Below are positions 6,814 through 12,636 of a DNA stretch of 12,726 bases, in pieces. The number at the start of each line of letters is the position of its first letter. Positions within the stretch are counted from its first letter, which is position 1. The stretch comes from an uncultured Collinsella sp. (lineage in GTDB: Bacteria; Actinomycetota; Coriobacteriia; Coriobacteriales; Coriobacteriaceae): positions 1 through 12,726 of the forward strand of contig USAY01000051.1 in the NCBI GenBank assembly GCA_900552755.1, read 5' to 3'. The notes under the pieces are model-generated. The model worked only from the letters and a program-made list of their open reading frames with translations, had not been told where the DNA came from and made no database searches. The position numbers were made by a program, and so were the translations under genes.

Positions 6814-7004
6814 CGGGGACTTAGCTGCCAGCTAAGGCGTACGGCTCATGTCCGTTTCGTGAAGGCCCGATCATCTCGACCCATCTCGACCCATCTCCGC
6901 TCCTGTCGGGCGTGTCAATCGCCGTCAGGCGGTTCAATCGTCGCGCAGACGTAAACGCACACGGGACCGCGCAGACGCATCGCGCGGAAAGATTGGAGGC
7001 AACC
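6814..7004. repeat. Leader region of the excisionase-like gene with small repeats
   Basis: No gene is seen here. A perfect 7-bp inverted repeat with a 3-base loop (CTTAGCT-GCC-AGCTAAG) lies at 6820-6836. A 10-base direct repeat CATCTCGACC occurs about 2.6 times at 6872-6897. A CGCGCAGACG-like 9-10-mer occurs twice between about 6940 and 6980. Such small direct and inverted repeats next to an excisionase-like gene could be binding sites for a recombination factor, but this is inference. Confidence 0.45.
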
Positions 7005-7226
7005 ATGGCGCACGCTACGAAATGCGCCGCGCCCGAGGGCAACCGGGGCCGCGACGAGTGGATGACGGTGATCGAGATGCAGGAGTACATGGGGGGGGCG
7101 AGCCGGAGTAAGGCATATGACCTCATCTGGCCGGGAGAGATCGACTCGTACAGGCTCGGAAGGAAGCTCCTGGTTTCGAGGGCGTCGGTGGACGCCTACA
7201 TCGAGTCGAGGAGCGGCAGGAAATGA
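7005..7226 (+). CDS. Excisionase-like helix-turn-helix protein (HTH_17 type)
   Basis: A 73-residue DNA-binding protein. Residues 19-67 (WMTVIEMQEYMGGASRSKAYDLI then GEIDSYRLGRKLLVSRASVDAYI) have the pattern of the HTH_17/excisionase family: a winged-helix MerR-like fold with a conserved R-x-G-R-K-x-x-V wing and D-A-Y-I final helix. Such proteins steer a phage or conjugative-element integrase towards excision. The ATG has GGAGG five bases upstream (6995-6999), which decides this start over an upstream in-frame one at 6912. An eight-G run (7091-7098) lies inside the gene. No integrase gene is visible in the window; the downstream sequence was replaced at about 7430, where an integrase might have been. 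It could equally be a transcription regulator. Confidence 0.75.
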   Translation: MAHATKCAAPEGNRGRDEWMTVIEMQEYMGGASRSKAYDLIWPGEIDSYRLGRKLLVSRASVDAYIESRSGRK

Positions 7227-7274
7227 CGGCGGCGACCGCCCCGGGAGCCGCCCGCGGCCGGGCACGCGAGGGAG

Positions 7275-7298
7275 CCTCGAGACGAAAGGAGCTCGAGG
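7275..7298 (+). promoter_or_regulatory. Hairpin enclosing a ribosome site
   Basis: CCTCGAG (7275-7281) pairs perfectly with CTCGAGG (7292-7298), with AAAGGAG in the loop (7285-7291). It lies just upstream of the ATG at 7305. Exposure of the ribosome site in the loop could influence translation of the short gene downstream. Confidence 0.35.
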
Positions 7299-7304
7299 AC
7301 GACC

Positions 7305-7429
7305 ATGACCAAGAGCATTAGCAAGAGCCAGGTGAGGCTCATCGCATCGACCAACGCGATATTCGGCGCCGACGAGGCGTGAGCGATGCTGCGCATCAGC
7401 CGCGACGCCATGTACCGGCTCGCCCCCCC
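7305..7429 (+). pseudogene. Second HTH gene remnant with an in-frame TGA
   Basis: The ATG at 7305 gives MTKSISKSQVRLIAST then FGADEA and a TGA at 7380-7382. The same frame continues with AMLRISRDAMYRLA, a clear HTH_17-type helix (compare the usual A-x-x-L-R-I-S-R-x-T-x-Y-R-L). So one HTH gene is interrupted by one stop codon. It then loses homology in a run of seven C at 7423-7429, where the RNA module 2 region begins. GAGG lies six bases before the ATG. A readthrough or recoding role for the TGA cannot be excluded but a decayed gene is simpler. It is only 78 bases after the excisionase-like gene. Confidence 0.45.
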
Positions 7430-7440
7430 TGCACTTACCG

Positions 7441-7516
7441 TCAGCGCATGCTATAAGGCTGTTGGTGGCTCATTGAGCTACCTCCAAGTGCCGGGGGAGT
7501 CCCCCGGCTATTTTTT
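7441..7516 (+). ncRNA. DUF3800-associated structured RNA, copy 2
   Basis: This is the diverged homologue of the element at 4984-5059. It keeps TATAAGGC (7452-7459), TTGG (7462-7465) pairing with CCAA (7484-7487), and the TCCAAGTGCCGGGG join. The inner hairpin is GCTC/GAGC (7468-7471 with 7475-7478, loop ATT) where copy 1 has TTCC/GGAA, so both sides changed together. The terminator stem GCCGGGGG/CCCCCGGC (7490-7497, 7501-7508) has a G-C pair where copy 1 has A-T, followed by a T-run (7511-7516). Covariation in two stems with conserved loops and joins is good evidence of a functional RNA. Confidence 0.72.
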
Positions 7517-7539
7517 ATCCATTCCATTAGGAATCCCCA

Positions 7540-7740
7540 TTGGCCAAGGAGCTCAGCACCTTCGTCGACGAGAGCGGTGATCGCGGGGGCAAGGCTCGCT
7601 ACCACCCGCTCACACTCGTCTTTCACGACCAGGCAGACAGCTTCGCCGAGGCGGTCACGGGCTATGAGGCCAAGCTTGCCAGGGCCGATCTCCCCAACAT
7701 TCCGTTTCACTCCGAGCCTCTCATGAACGGACACAAGGAC
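7540..7740 (+). pseudogene. DUF3800 protein, 3'-truncated, copy 2
   Basis: A TTG start with AGGAA seven bases upstream begins MAKELSTFVDESGD, then YHPLTLVFHDQ, GYEAKLARADLPNIPFH and SEPLMNGHKD. These are the first ~67 residues of a DUF3800 protein, aligning along their length with copy 1 (about half the residues identical by eye). The start is 23 nt after the RNA terminator's T-run. After base 7740 the sequence changes abruptly to clostridial-type promoter and methyltransferase DNA, and the frame stops by chance at 7779. The protein has lost most of its domain and is surely non-functional alone. The two copies are too diverged to be a recent duplication. Confidence 0.8.
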
Positions 7741-7763
7741 TTACTGCACGATTCGCGTGTTAT

Positions 7764-7781
7764 AGTTAGATGGCTCTAACT
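7764..7781 (+). promoter_or_regulatory. Operator-like inverted repeat upstream of methyltransferase 1
   Basis: AGTTAGA-TGGC-TCTAACT is a perfect 7-bp inverted repeat with a 4-base spacer, 17 bases before the methyltransferase ATG. TATAGT at 7761-7766 could be a -10 box overlapping it. This layout fits repression by a dimeric regulator (TetR or MarR type), which is not present in the window. Confidence 0.5.
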
Positions 7782-7798
7782 GTTTGGGGGCGATAGCC

Positions 7799-8428
7799 AT
7801 GCATGGACGCAAGGGCTTCTGGGACAAGAATGCCGTTCGGTACGACCGTTTCATGCGAAACGACCGGGCGGCGTATGAGAAGATGTATGGGCTGATCCGG
7901 CCGGTGGTGAAAGAAAAAACCGTACTGGAGGTTGCCACCGGCACGGGGCTTATCGCAAAGAGCATCGTGAATACAGCGGCGCATATCGAGGCTACGGACG
8001 CTTCTGCACAGATGATCCTTGAAGCAAAACGGGACAATCAATCCGCAAAGCTGCACTTTTCCGTACAAGATATGTTCCGCCTGCCCTATGCACAGAAGTC
8101 CTTCGAAGTGGTGATCGTGTCCAACGCGCTTCACATAGTGCCGCATCCGGAAAAGGCCCTGCAAGAAATCAGGCGGGTGCTGAAGGACGACGGCGTGCTC
8201 ATCGCGCCAACCTTCACCCACGCGGGGAGCTCGGTTTCCGGCAAGGCAAAAGCCTTTTTCATGAGTATGGCGGGATTCCCCCTCCACAGCAGGTGGACAA
8301 GCGAGGAATACCTACGTTTCCTGCGTCAAAACGGCTGGGCGGTGCAGAAAAGCGCGGTGCTGAAGGCCTCGTTCCCGTTGACCTATGCGGAATGCACGAA
8401 ATCGGAGGGGCCAGATGTCGTTCTTTGA
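7799..8428 (+). CDS. Class I SAM-dependent methyltransferase
   Basis: A 209-residue cytosolic methyltransferase of the Methyltransf_11/UbiE-like group; the substrate is unknown. SAM-binding motif I is VLEVATGTG (42-50), motif II is ATDAS (65-69), then VQDMFRLPYAQKSFEVV (89-105) and SNALHIVPHPEKAL (108-121), and LKDDGVLIAPTF is post-III. The ATG at 7799 is chosen over a TTG at 7784 because the GGGGGCG ribosome-like site lies just upstream. It overlaps the next gene by 14 bases, so they are translationally coupled. The gene is intact and matches proteins from gut clostridia as I recall. It starts about 60 bases after the DUF3800 break and keeps a plausible promoter, so it may be expressed. Confidence 0.88.
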   Translation: MHGRKGFWDKNAVRYDRFMRNDRAAYEKMYGLIRPVVKEKTVLEVATGTGLIAKSIVNTAAHIEATDASAQMILEAKRDNQSAKLHFSVQDMFRLPYAQKSFEVVIVSNALHIVPHPEKALQEIRRVLKDDGVLIAPTFTHAGSSVSGKAKAFFMSMAGFPLHSRWTSEEYLRFLRQNGWAVQKSAVLKASFPLTYAECTKSEGPDVVL

Positions 8429-8739
8429 AAACACCCGCAAGCCCGTGGGCCTCGGCGGAAAACTTATGGTTGCCATGATGAATCTGGGGCACAGCCCTGT
8501 GGCGCGGTGGGGACTTCGATTTCTACGACTTGCGCCAAATGCCAAGGTGCTGGATTGCGGCTGCGGCGGCGGGGCGAACATAAAACGGCTGCTGAAAAAA
8601 TGCCCGCATGGCGTCGTCAAGGGCATCGACTATTCGCCCGTCAGCGTGGAGAAGGCTAGAAAGCTCAACCGAACTGCAATTCAGGAGGGGCGTTGCGCCG
8701 TTCTGCAAGGCAGTGTGGCGGATATGGCGTTTGAGGACG
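8415..8739 (+). pseudogene. Class I SAM methyltransferase 2, truncated
   Basis: An ATG (8415) within the end of methyltransferase 1, with GGAGGGG upstream. It encodes MSFFENTRKPVGLGGKLMV, then VLDCGCGGG (motif I, 45-53), IDYSPVSVEKA (motif II) and VLQGSVADMAFED, after which methyltransferase homology ends at about residue 108. The normal protein would continue for roughly 90-110 residues with the catalytic-site half (motifs III-IV). The frame instead ends with a short foreign tail at a TAG (8778-8780). It cannot be a functional methyltransferase. The break is at about 8739 and joins to a hydrophobic C-terminal tail of another gene. Confidence 0.75.
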
Positions 8740-8836
8740 CCATGCGGGCATTTTTGCATCCATCCCGCACATGGCGATAGGCATGACGGCCATAGCGGCT
8801 GTGCTGGCGGCAATTACGACAGTTTTTATTCACTGA
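8738..8836 (+). pseudogene. C-terminal remnant of a membrane protein
   Basis: In a different frame from methyltransferase 2, the bases after the break read IFASIPHMAIGMTAIAAVLA, then AITTVFIH and a TGA at 8834-8836. This is a hydrophobic helix ending a protein, i.e. the tail of a membrane protein (transporter-like) whose body was deleted. Its stop codon lies in the ribosome site region (GAGGAAGGG) of the next gene, which suggests an original operon. The family cannot be named from 30 residues. Confidence 0.4.
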
Positions 8837-8847
8837 GGAAGGGACCT

Positions 8848-9690
8848 ATGAAATGTAAAATCGAGAAAAACACCGTGCAGGAGACGCTGATCCTCCCGCT
8901 GTATTCCCGGAAGCTGTGCACCGAGCTGTATCCGAACCTTTACCAAGACGAAACAGCGGTGCATCTGATCGACCAGATCGACTACGACTTTTCAGAGGCA
9001 GAGAAAAACTCCCGCAGCCTGATGCAGCGGTTCGGTGCGCTGGAGGTCGCCATGCGGCAGAATGACCTTGCCTTTGAGGTGCGGGCGTACCTGAAAAATC
9101 ACCCCTGTGCGGCAGTGGTCAATCTGGGCTGCGGGCTGGATAACACCGGCAGAGCCTGCAACAACGGCAGATGCAAGATCTACAATCTGGACTTCCCCGA
9201 TGTCATTGCCTTGCGGCAGCAGCTGCTGCCTGCCGGGGAGCGGGAGCAAAACATCCCCTGCGACCTGAAAGACCCCGCATGGTTTGCCAAGATCGATGCC
9301 TCCGGCGGGGCGGTGTTTTTTGCCTCCGGGGTGTTCTATTACTTCCTGACGGAGCAGGTCCGGGAACTGGTGCAGGGGATGGCGAACGCTTTCCCCGGCG
9401 GGGTGCTGGTCTTTGATGCCGCCAACCGCACGGCGGTGAAGATGATCGCAAAAACATGGCTCAAGACTGCAAAGATCAAGGATGTGGGGGCGTATTTCGC
9501 AGTTTCGGATGCGAAAAGTGAGCTTTCCCCCTGGGACAGCCGCCTGCAGGTATCCAGCCGGGGCTATATGTTGGGTTACAGCGACCTGAAAGACCTTTCT
9601 GTCAGCGGCTTTTTCCGCTTCCTCGCAAGGATCGGGGACAACAGGATGAAAATGCAGATCGTGAGGATCGGATTCGGAGGCAGACAATGA
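8848..9690 (+). CDS. LCM/TcmP-type class I methyltransferase
   Basis: A 280-residue O-methyltransferase-like protein of the leucine carboxyl methyltransferase (LCM, PF04072)/TcmP group. The N-terminal helix has LPLYSRKLCTELYP (16-29), then residues 63-82 (GALEVAMRQNDLAFEVRAYL). SAM-binding VVNLGCGLDNTGRA is at 90-103, the acidic strand YNLDFPDVIALRQQLLP at 112-128, ASGVFYYF at 159-166 and FPGGVLVFDAANR. The ATG at 8848 has GAGGAAGGG upstream. The stop overlaps the next start as ATGA (9687-9690). The gene appears intact. The substrate is unknown; members methylate carboxylates or hydroxyl groups in secondary metabolites or proteins. Its neighbours suggest one coupled operon. Confidence 0.85.
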   Translation: MKCKIEKNTVQETLILPLYSRKLCTELYPNLYQDETAVHLIDQIDYDFSEAEKNSRSLMQRFGALEVAMRQNDLAFEVRAYLKNHPCAAVVNLGCGLDNTGRACNNGRCKIYNLDFPDVIALRQQLLPAGEREQNIPCDLKDPAWFAKIDASGGAVFFASGVFYYFLTEQVRELVQGMANAFPGGVLVFDAANRTAVKMIAKTWLKTAKIKDVGAYFAVSDAKSELSPWDSRLQVSSRGYMLGYSDLKDLSVSGFFRFLARIGDNRMKMQIVRIGFGGRQ

Positions 9691-9728
9691 AGTATGCAGG
9701 GATGCCCATGGGGATGTGGGTGTTGTCT
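9687..9728 (+). pseudogene. 5' stub of a coupled gene (MKYAGMP... type)
   Basis: The start ATG overlaps the upstream stop (ATGA). The first ~14 codons give MKYAGMPMGMWVL, which resembles the N-terminus of L-2-amino-thiazoline-4-carboxylic acid hydrolase-like (PF14196) proteins that I recall next to such methyltransferases. Homology stops near 9728, where the sequence becomes the complement of a RelE-like toxin gene. The frame then runs on by chance to 9914. The stub is too short for a firm family call. Confidence 0.4.
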
Positions 9729-9775
9729 GCGGCCCGTGCGGACACGATCACGCGGTATTTATTCTGCCGTTCCAT
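9728..9775 (-). pseudogene. RelE/ParE-like toxin, 5' stub
   Basis: Downstream of the antitoxin and overlapping its end, an ATG at 9773-9775 starts MERQNKYRVIVSARAA, the characteristic first strand of RelE/ParE-type toxins in clostridia (as I recall). After about 16 residues the sequence becomes the methyltransferase operon. All catalytic residues are lost, so this is a dead toxin stub. The start overlap with the antitoxin stop (17 bases) fits a coupled type II toxin-antitoxin pair. Confidence 0.55.
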
Positions 9776-10054
9776 GACCTGCGGCCTCCTGAATTGCACT
9801 GCGCATCATAGAAGTGACCTCGTCAATGGAGTAGCCCTCACTCCCGTGCAGACGATCTTCTTCCACGGCAAGCAGTTCCTCACGGAGCTTCAGCATTTTT
9901 CCCGGCGGTTGTAGGTGTCAATGTCCATGACAACAAGGTCGCCTTCGCCGTTTTTGGTAAGAAAAACCGGTTCAGCGGTCTTTCGGCACAAATCGGCGAT
10001 CTCGTTGTAATTCTGGCGGATGGGTGCGGACGGATGAATATTCATAGCTGGCAT
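9759..10054 (-). pseudogene. Phd/YefM-type antitoxin with a one-base frameshift
   Basis: From ATG 10052-10054 (GGGAGGTG six bases upstream) the frame reads MPAMNIHPSAPIRQNYNE, AEPVFLTKNGEGDLVVMDI and DTYNRREKC, then TGA at 9890-9892. This is a Phd/YefM-type N-terminal DNA-binding domain, with the LTKNGEGDLVVMD strand typical of the family. In the +1 frame it continues MLKLREELLAVEEDRLHG, YSIDEVTSMMRSAI, ending in TAA at 9759-9761. The usual junction is RREKMLKLREEL, so one A is missing from the run of five A at about 9896-9900. This is either a sequencing error in a homopolymer or a real loss of the toxin-binding C-terminus. The toxin downstream is also truncated. Confidence 0.72.
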
Positions 10055-10089
10055 AATAGCACCTCCCGGATTCCGATAGATGATAGTAA

Positions 10090-10110
10090 GATTCTGATTA
10101 TATTAGAATC
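10090..10110 (-). promoter_or_regulatory. Promoter/operator of the antitoxin gene
   Basis: GATTCT (10090-10095) and AGAATC (10105-10110) form an inverted repeat around a perfect minus-strand TATAAT (10097-10102), about 43 bases upstream of the antitoxin ATG. An inverted repeat over the -10 box is the usual place for autorepression by an antitoxin-toxin complex. Confidence 0.55.
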
Positions 10111-10159
10111 AAATTTTACAACGAAATCAATAGAGGCAGAAAATTTAGCAGAGAGACAA

Positions 10160-10202
10160 CAAAGCAGTTCAGCCGGATAAAACAATCGACTGAACTGCTT
10201 TG
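10160..10202. terminator. Bidirectional intrinsic terminator after the kinase gene
   Basis: CAAAGCAGTTCAG (10160-10172) pairs perfectly over 13 bp with 10190-10202. It lies 22 bases past the stop of the kinase gene. The plus side is followed by TTTTGTG, the minus side by a poorer T-rich tract. It separates the kinase operon from the antitoxin promoter. Confidence 0.7.
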
Positions 10203-10223
10203 TTTTGTGAAATCACATTTGGA

Positions 10224-11336
10224 TCAGAGGTCGGTTTCCGGGCAGACGATCGCAGTCATCTGATCGAATACGTCTTCCATCTGTCGTACCAGCGTGAACT
10301 GGGTGCGGGCACGGTCGAGGTTGTGGTTCGGGCGGGCAATACGGAAATAATGGTCGCCCTCCAGATAGTCGGTCAGGAAACGGATGCCGCATTCCAGTGT
10401 CATGAGCTTCGCACCCCAGGCAAGACTCTTTTTTTCAGCTGTGTGCATGGTGGAGCCAGCAGCGGAAAGATAGCCTTTGGCAAACACTTCATACAGATGC
10501 AGGTCAAAGTGGACTTTGCTCTGGTCGGGTTCATCCTCGGCGCAGTCGTTGGCACCGGTGCGGATGGAATCACCAAAATCATAAGCCGACAGACCCGGCA
10601 TCACGGTGTCGAGGTCAATGACACAGATGCCTTTGCCGGTGGCTTCATCGAGCAGAACATTGTTGATTTTGGTATCATTATGGGTGACACGCAGCGGGAT
10701 CTCACCAGCGGCCAGCTGATCCAGCAGAACGTGGCAGTCCTTTTCCCGTGCACGGATAAATGCAATCTCCGGTGCAATGGTTTTGGCTCGACCCAGTGCA
10801 TCGGCAGCCAGGGCCTTTTCAAAATTGGCGTAGCGGTTGGCGGTGTCGTGGAACCGGGCAATGGTCTCGTGGAGGGTGGAGGCAGGGTAGTCTGCCAGCT
10901 GGTTCTGGAACTTGCCCAGAGTCTCGGCTACGGTGCGGAAATCTCCCTCGCTGCCCACCTGCTGCAGGCAGACAGTGCCCTCCACAAAGTCGTAGGCACG
11001 CCAGGCACCGCCCTCAGCGTCCAGGTAGCAGGTGCTGCCGGACAGGGTGGGGACCACGTTCAGGGTCTCACGCATGGGGTCGCCGCCCTCTGCCAGGATC
11101 TTGCGGCTCAGGTGCCGGGTAACGCCGCAGACGTTCTCCATCAGGCCCACCGGGTCCGTGAAGGTGTCGGTGTTGATACGCTGCAGGATGAACCGCTTGG
11201 AGTGGTCGGCCCGCCAGACCAGATAGGTGTCGTTGATATGGCCCTCGCCGTAGTGGCGGCCGTCGCAGACCACCGGTCCGCCAAAATCAAAGGCGTTTGC
11301 TGCTGCCAGGAGAATGGGTTCTGTTACAGGTTTCAT
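10224..11336 (-). CDS. N-acetylhexosamine 1-kinase-like (APH fold) protein
   Basis: A 370-residue cytosolic kinase of the aminoglycoside-phosphotransferase fold, closely resembling bifidobacterial NahK (about 359 residues), which phosphorylates GlcNAc/GalNAc at C1 in the galacto-N-biose/lacto-N-biose pathway. Visible: ATP loop YGEGHINDTYLV (29-40), RFILQRINTDTF (48-59), GGAWRAYDFVEGTV (109-122), catalytic loop RVTHNDTKINNVLL with Asp221 (216-229), metal-binding VIDLDTVMPG (239-248) and YDFGDSIRTGA (252-262), then MTLECGIRFLTDYLEGDHYF. All key residues appear intact. AGGATC lies about 8 nt before the ATG. It follows the AraC gene by 18 bases on the same strand and is divergent from a sugar-binding lipoprotein gene, suggesting a hexosamine or mucin/milk-glycan role. 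The exact sugar is inferred. Confidence 0.85.
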   Translation of the reverse strand: MKPVTEPILLAAANAFDFGGPVVCDGRHYGEGHINDTYLVWRADHSKRFILQRINTDTFTDPVGLMENVCGVTRHLSRKILAEGGDPMRETLNVVPTLSGSTCYLDAEGGAWRAYDFVEGTVCLQQVGSEGDFRTVAETLGKFQNQLADYPASTLHETIARFHDTANRYANFEKALAADALGRAKTIAPEIAFIRAREKDCHVLLDQLAAGEIPLRVTHNDTKINNVLLDEATGKGICVIDLDTVMPGLSAYDFGDSIRTGANDCAEDEPDQSKVHFDLHLYEVFAKGYLSAAGSTMHTAEKKSLAWGAKLMTLECGIRFLTDYLEGDHYFRIARPNHNLDRARTQFTLVRQMEDVFDQMTAIVCPETDL

Positions 11337-11354
11337 GATGTGATCCTCGTTTCT

Positions 11355-12221
11355 TTATCTTTCATGCCGTTTTGCCGGGGCAGGGCGTTGTCCCTGCCGT
11401 ACCTGACGGCGGTATTCGTTGGGAGTCAGCCCCTCCGCTTTGCGGAAGCACTGGGAAAAATAGCTGGGGGACGAAAAGCCCATCAGTTCACTGATCTGAG
11501 CCAAGCTGTAACCTGTATTGCCCAGCATATATTTGCTTTCCTCAATGCGGCGGCAATTCAGATAGGTGATGGGAGAGATGCCGTACTCTTTTTGAAAGGT
11601 GTGGGCCAGATAATACTTATTGATGTGTGCGATCTCTGCCAGACGGTCAAGTGAGATGTCCTCCCGGAAGTTGCTGTCCAGATATCGCTTGATCTCTACA
11701 CACTCCCGGCTGTCAGACCGTGGCGTTTCTTCCACCTGCAAAGAGAGCGTTGTGCAGCGTACCAGCCAGATCAGCAGCACCTCCAGCAAGTCCTGACAGA
11801 CGGTTTCGCAGCCATCCAGACTGCGGTCGGCTTCGGCAAGCAGCATATGCAGCAGAGTGACCATCCGTTCCCGGTTTTCACGGCAGTTGAAGATAGCATA
11901 AGAAGAATCAGCCTTGCCGAATAAGATCTCAATGCCAGCCACACCCAGAACGATATATTCAAGCGGTGAAGCGTTCAGACTCAATTCCGTGTGCTCCACC
12001 TGGGGGTTCACGATGACCATGTCGTCGGGCTTTACCGGAAACAGCTGCCCGGCAAGGTAGAACTGCCCTTCTCCGCTCAGGCAATAGAACAGCTCCGTGC
12101 AGGAATGGGTGTGGGTGGTGCTGTTCCAGTCACCGCCAAACCGGCTTTTGCTGATGTACAGCAGCCGGAAGGACTCCCGGGGGGCAGGGGCGTGCTGGAT
12201 ATCAAAGCGTTGGGTGCTCAT
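11355..12221 (-). CDS. AraC-family transcriptional regulator
   Basis: A 288-residue regulator. The N-terminal part (about 15-100) is an AraC-type cupin sensor: HTHSCTELFYCLSGEGQFYL (37-56), then PDDMVIVNPQVEHTE. The C-terminal HTH_18/AraC domain spans about 175-272. The first helix-turn-helix is DRLAEIAHINKYYLAHTFQ (192-210), followed by EYGISPITYLNCRRIEESK, and the second is SLAQISELMGFSSPSYFS (239-256) with the C-terminal signature CFRKAEGLTPNEYRR. The ATG has AAAGGAG 8 nt upstream. It precedes the kinase by 18 bases and is divergent from a lipoprotein gene, so it probably controls both in response to a sugar. Such regulators often activate their neighbours; the ligand is not visible. Confidence 0.93.
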   Translation of the reverse strand: MSTQRFDIQHAPAPRESFRLLYISKSRFGGDWNSTTHTHSCTELFYCLSGEGQFYLAGQLFPVKPDDMVIVNPQVEHTELSLNASPLEYIVLGVAGIEILFGKADSSYAIFNCRENRERMVTLLHMLLAEADRSLDGCETVCQDLLEVLLIWLVRCTTLSLQVEETPRSDSRECVEIKRYLDSNFREDISLDRLAEIAHINKYYLAHTFQKEYGISPITYLNCRRIEESKYMLGNTGYSLAQISELMGFSSPSYFSQCFRKAEGLTPNEYRRQVRQGQRPAPAKRHER

Positions 12222-12636
12222 AACACAACGGCTCCTTTGAGTGATGCAAAAAACATAAAAATAAAAGCAAGATAATTAAAAAAGAGATGTCAAAATGATA
12301 CGATGTCTCGTAGGCTTTTTTCCATTATAGAGGGAAAGCGAGAAAAAAGCAAGCCCTGTTTTTTAGTGGGTCCTCTATTTTTTGTTCCGGAAAAACTTTG
12401 AAATATGTCAAAAAGGTTACAGATAAAGGCAATTTGCCCAAAGCAACCTCTTGAATTTAGCGACTTTGCTGAAAGAAAATTCCAGAGAGCAAGATTTCTA
12501 AAAAAAGAAACAACAAACCCCTTGTTCGAGAAGGCGAAAAAACTTATATTGGAGACAGAAAAACACACAGCCCTCCCGGGCAAAACCTGTTTGCCCCGGC
12601 TGTGTTTGAACGAGATCAAATGATGGAGGATACACT
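12222..12636. promoter_or_regulatory. AT-rich divergent intergenic region
   Basis: Between the AraC gene (minus) and the lipoprotein gene (plus), 415 AT-rich bases carry no convincing gene; the ORFs at 12405-12623 (plus) and 12290-12619 (minus) look random. TTGACA lies on the minus strand at 12288-12293, a possible -35 for AraC, without a clear -10. GATGTC occurs twice nearby in direct order (about 12286-12316), a possible AraC half-site pair. A strong hairpin near the right end is listed separately. Confidence 0.5.
12565..12605 (-). terminator. Hairpin upstream of the lipoprotein gene
   Basis: ACACAGCC (12565-12572) pairs with GGCTGTGT (12598-12605), and inside GGGCAAA (12578-12584) pairs with TTTGCCC (12590-12596), loop ACCTG. 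On the minus strand it is followed by GTTTTTCTG, resembling an intrinsic terminator. On the plus strand it would be a leader hairpin ending 31 bases before the ATG. Orientation is uncertain. Confidence 0.6.

Noticed and set aside
10200..11654. 484-codon plus-strand ORF
   Set aside because: It is antisense to the kinase and AraC genes, which have strong motifs and ribosome sites; the ORF has no recognisable domain.
12290..12623. Overlapping ORFs on both strands in the AT-rich gap
   Set aside because: No ribosome sites and no domain; AT-rich intergenic composition explains them poorly as genes, and neither is supported by context.
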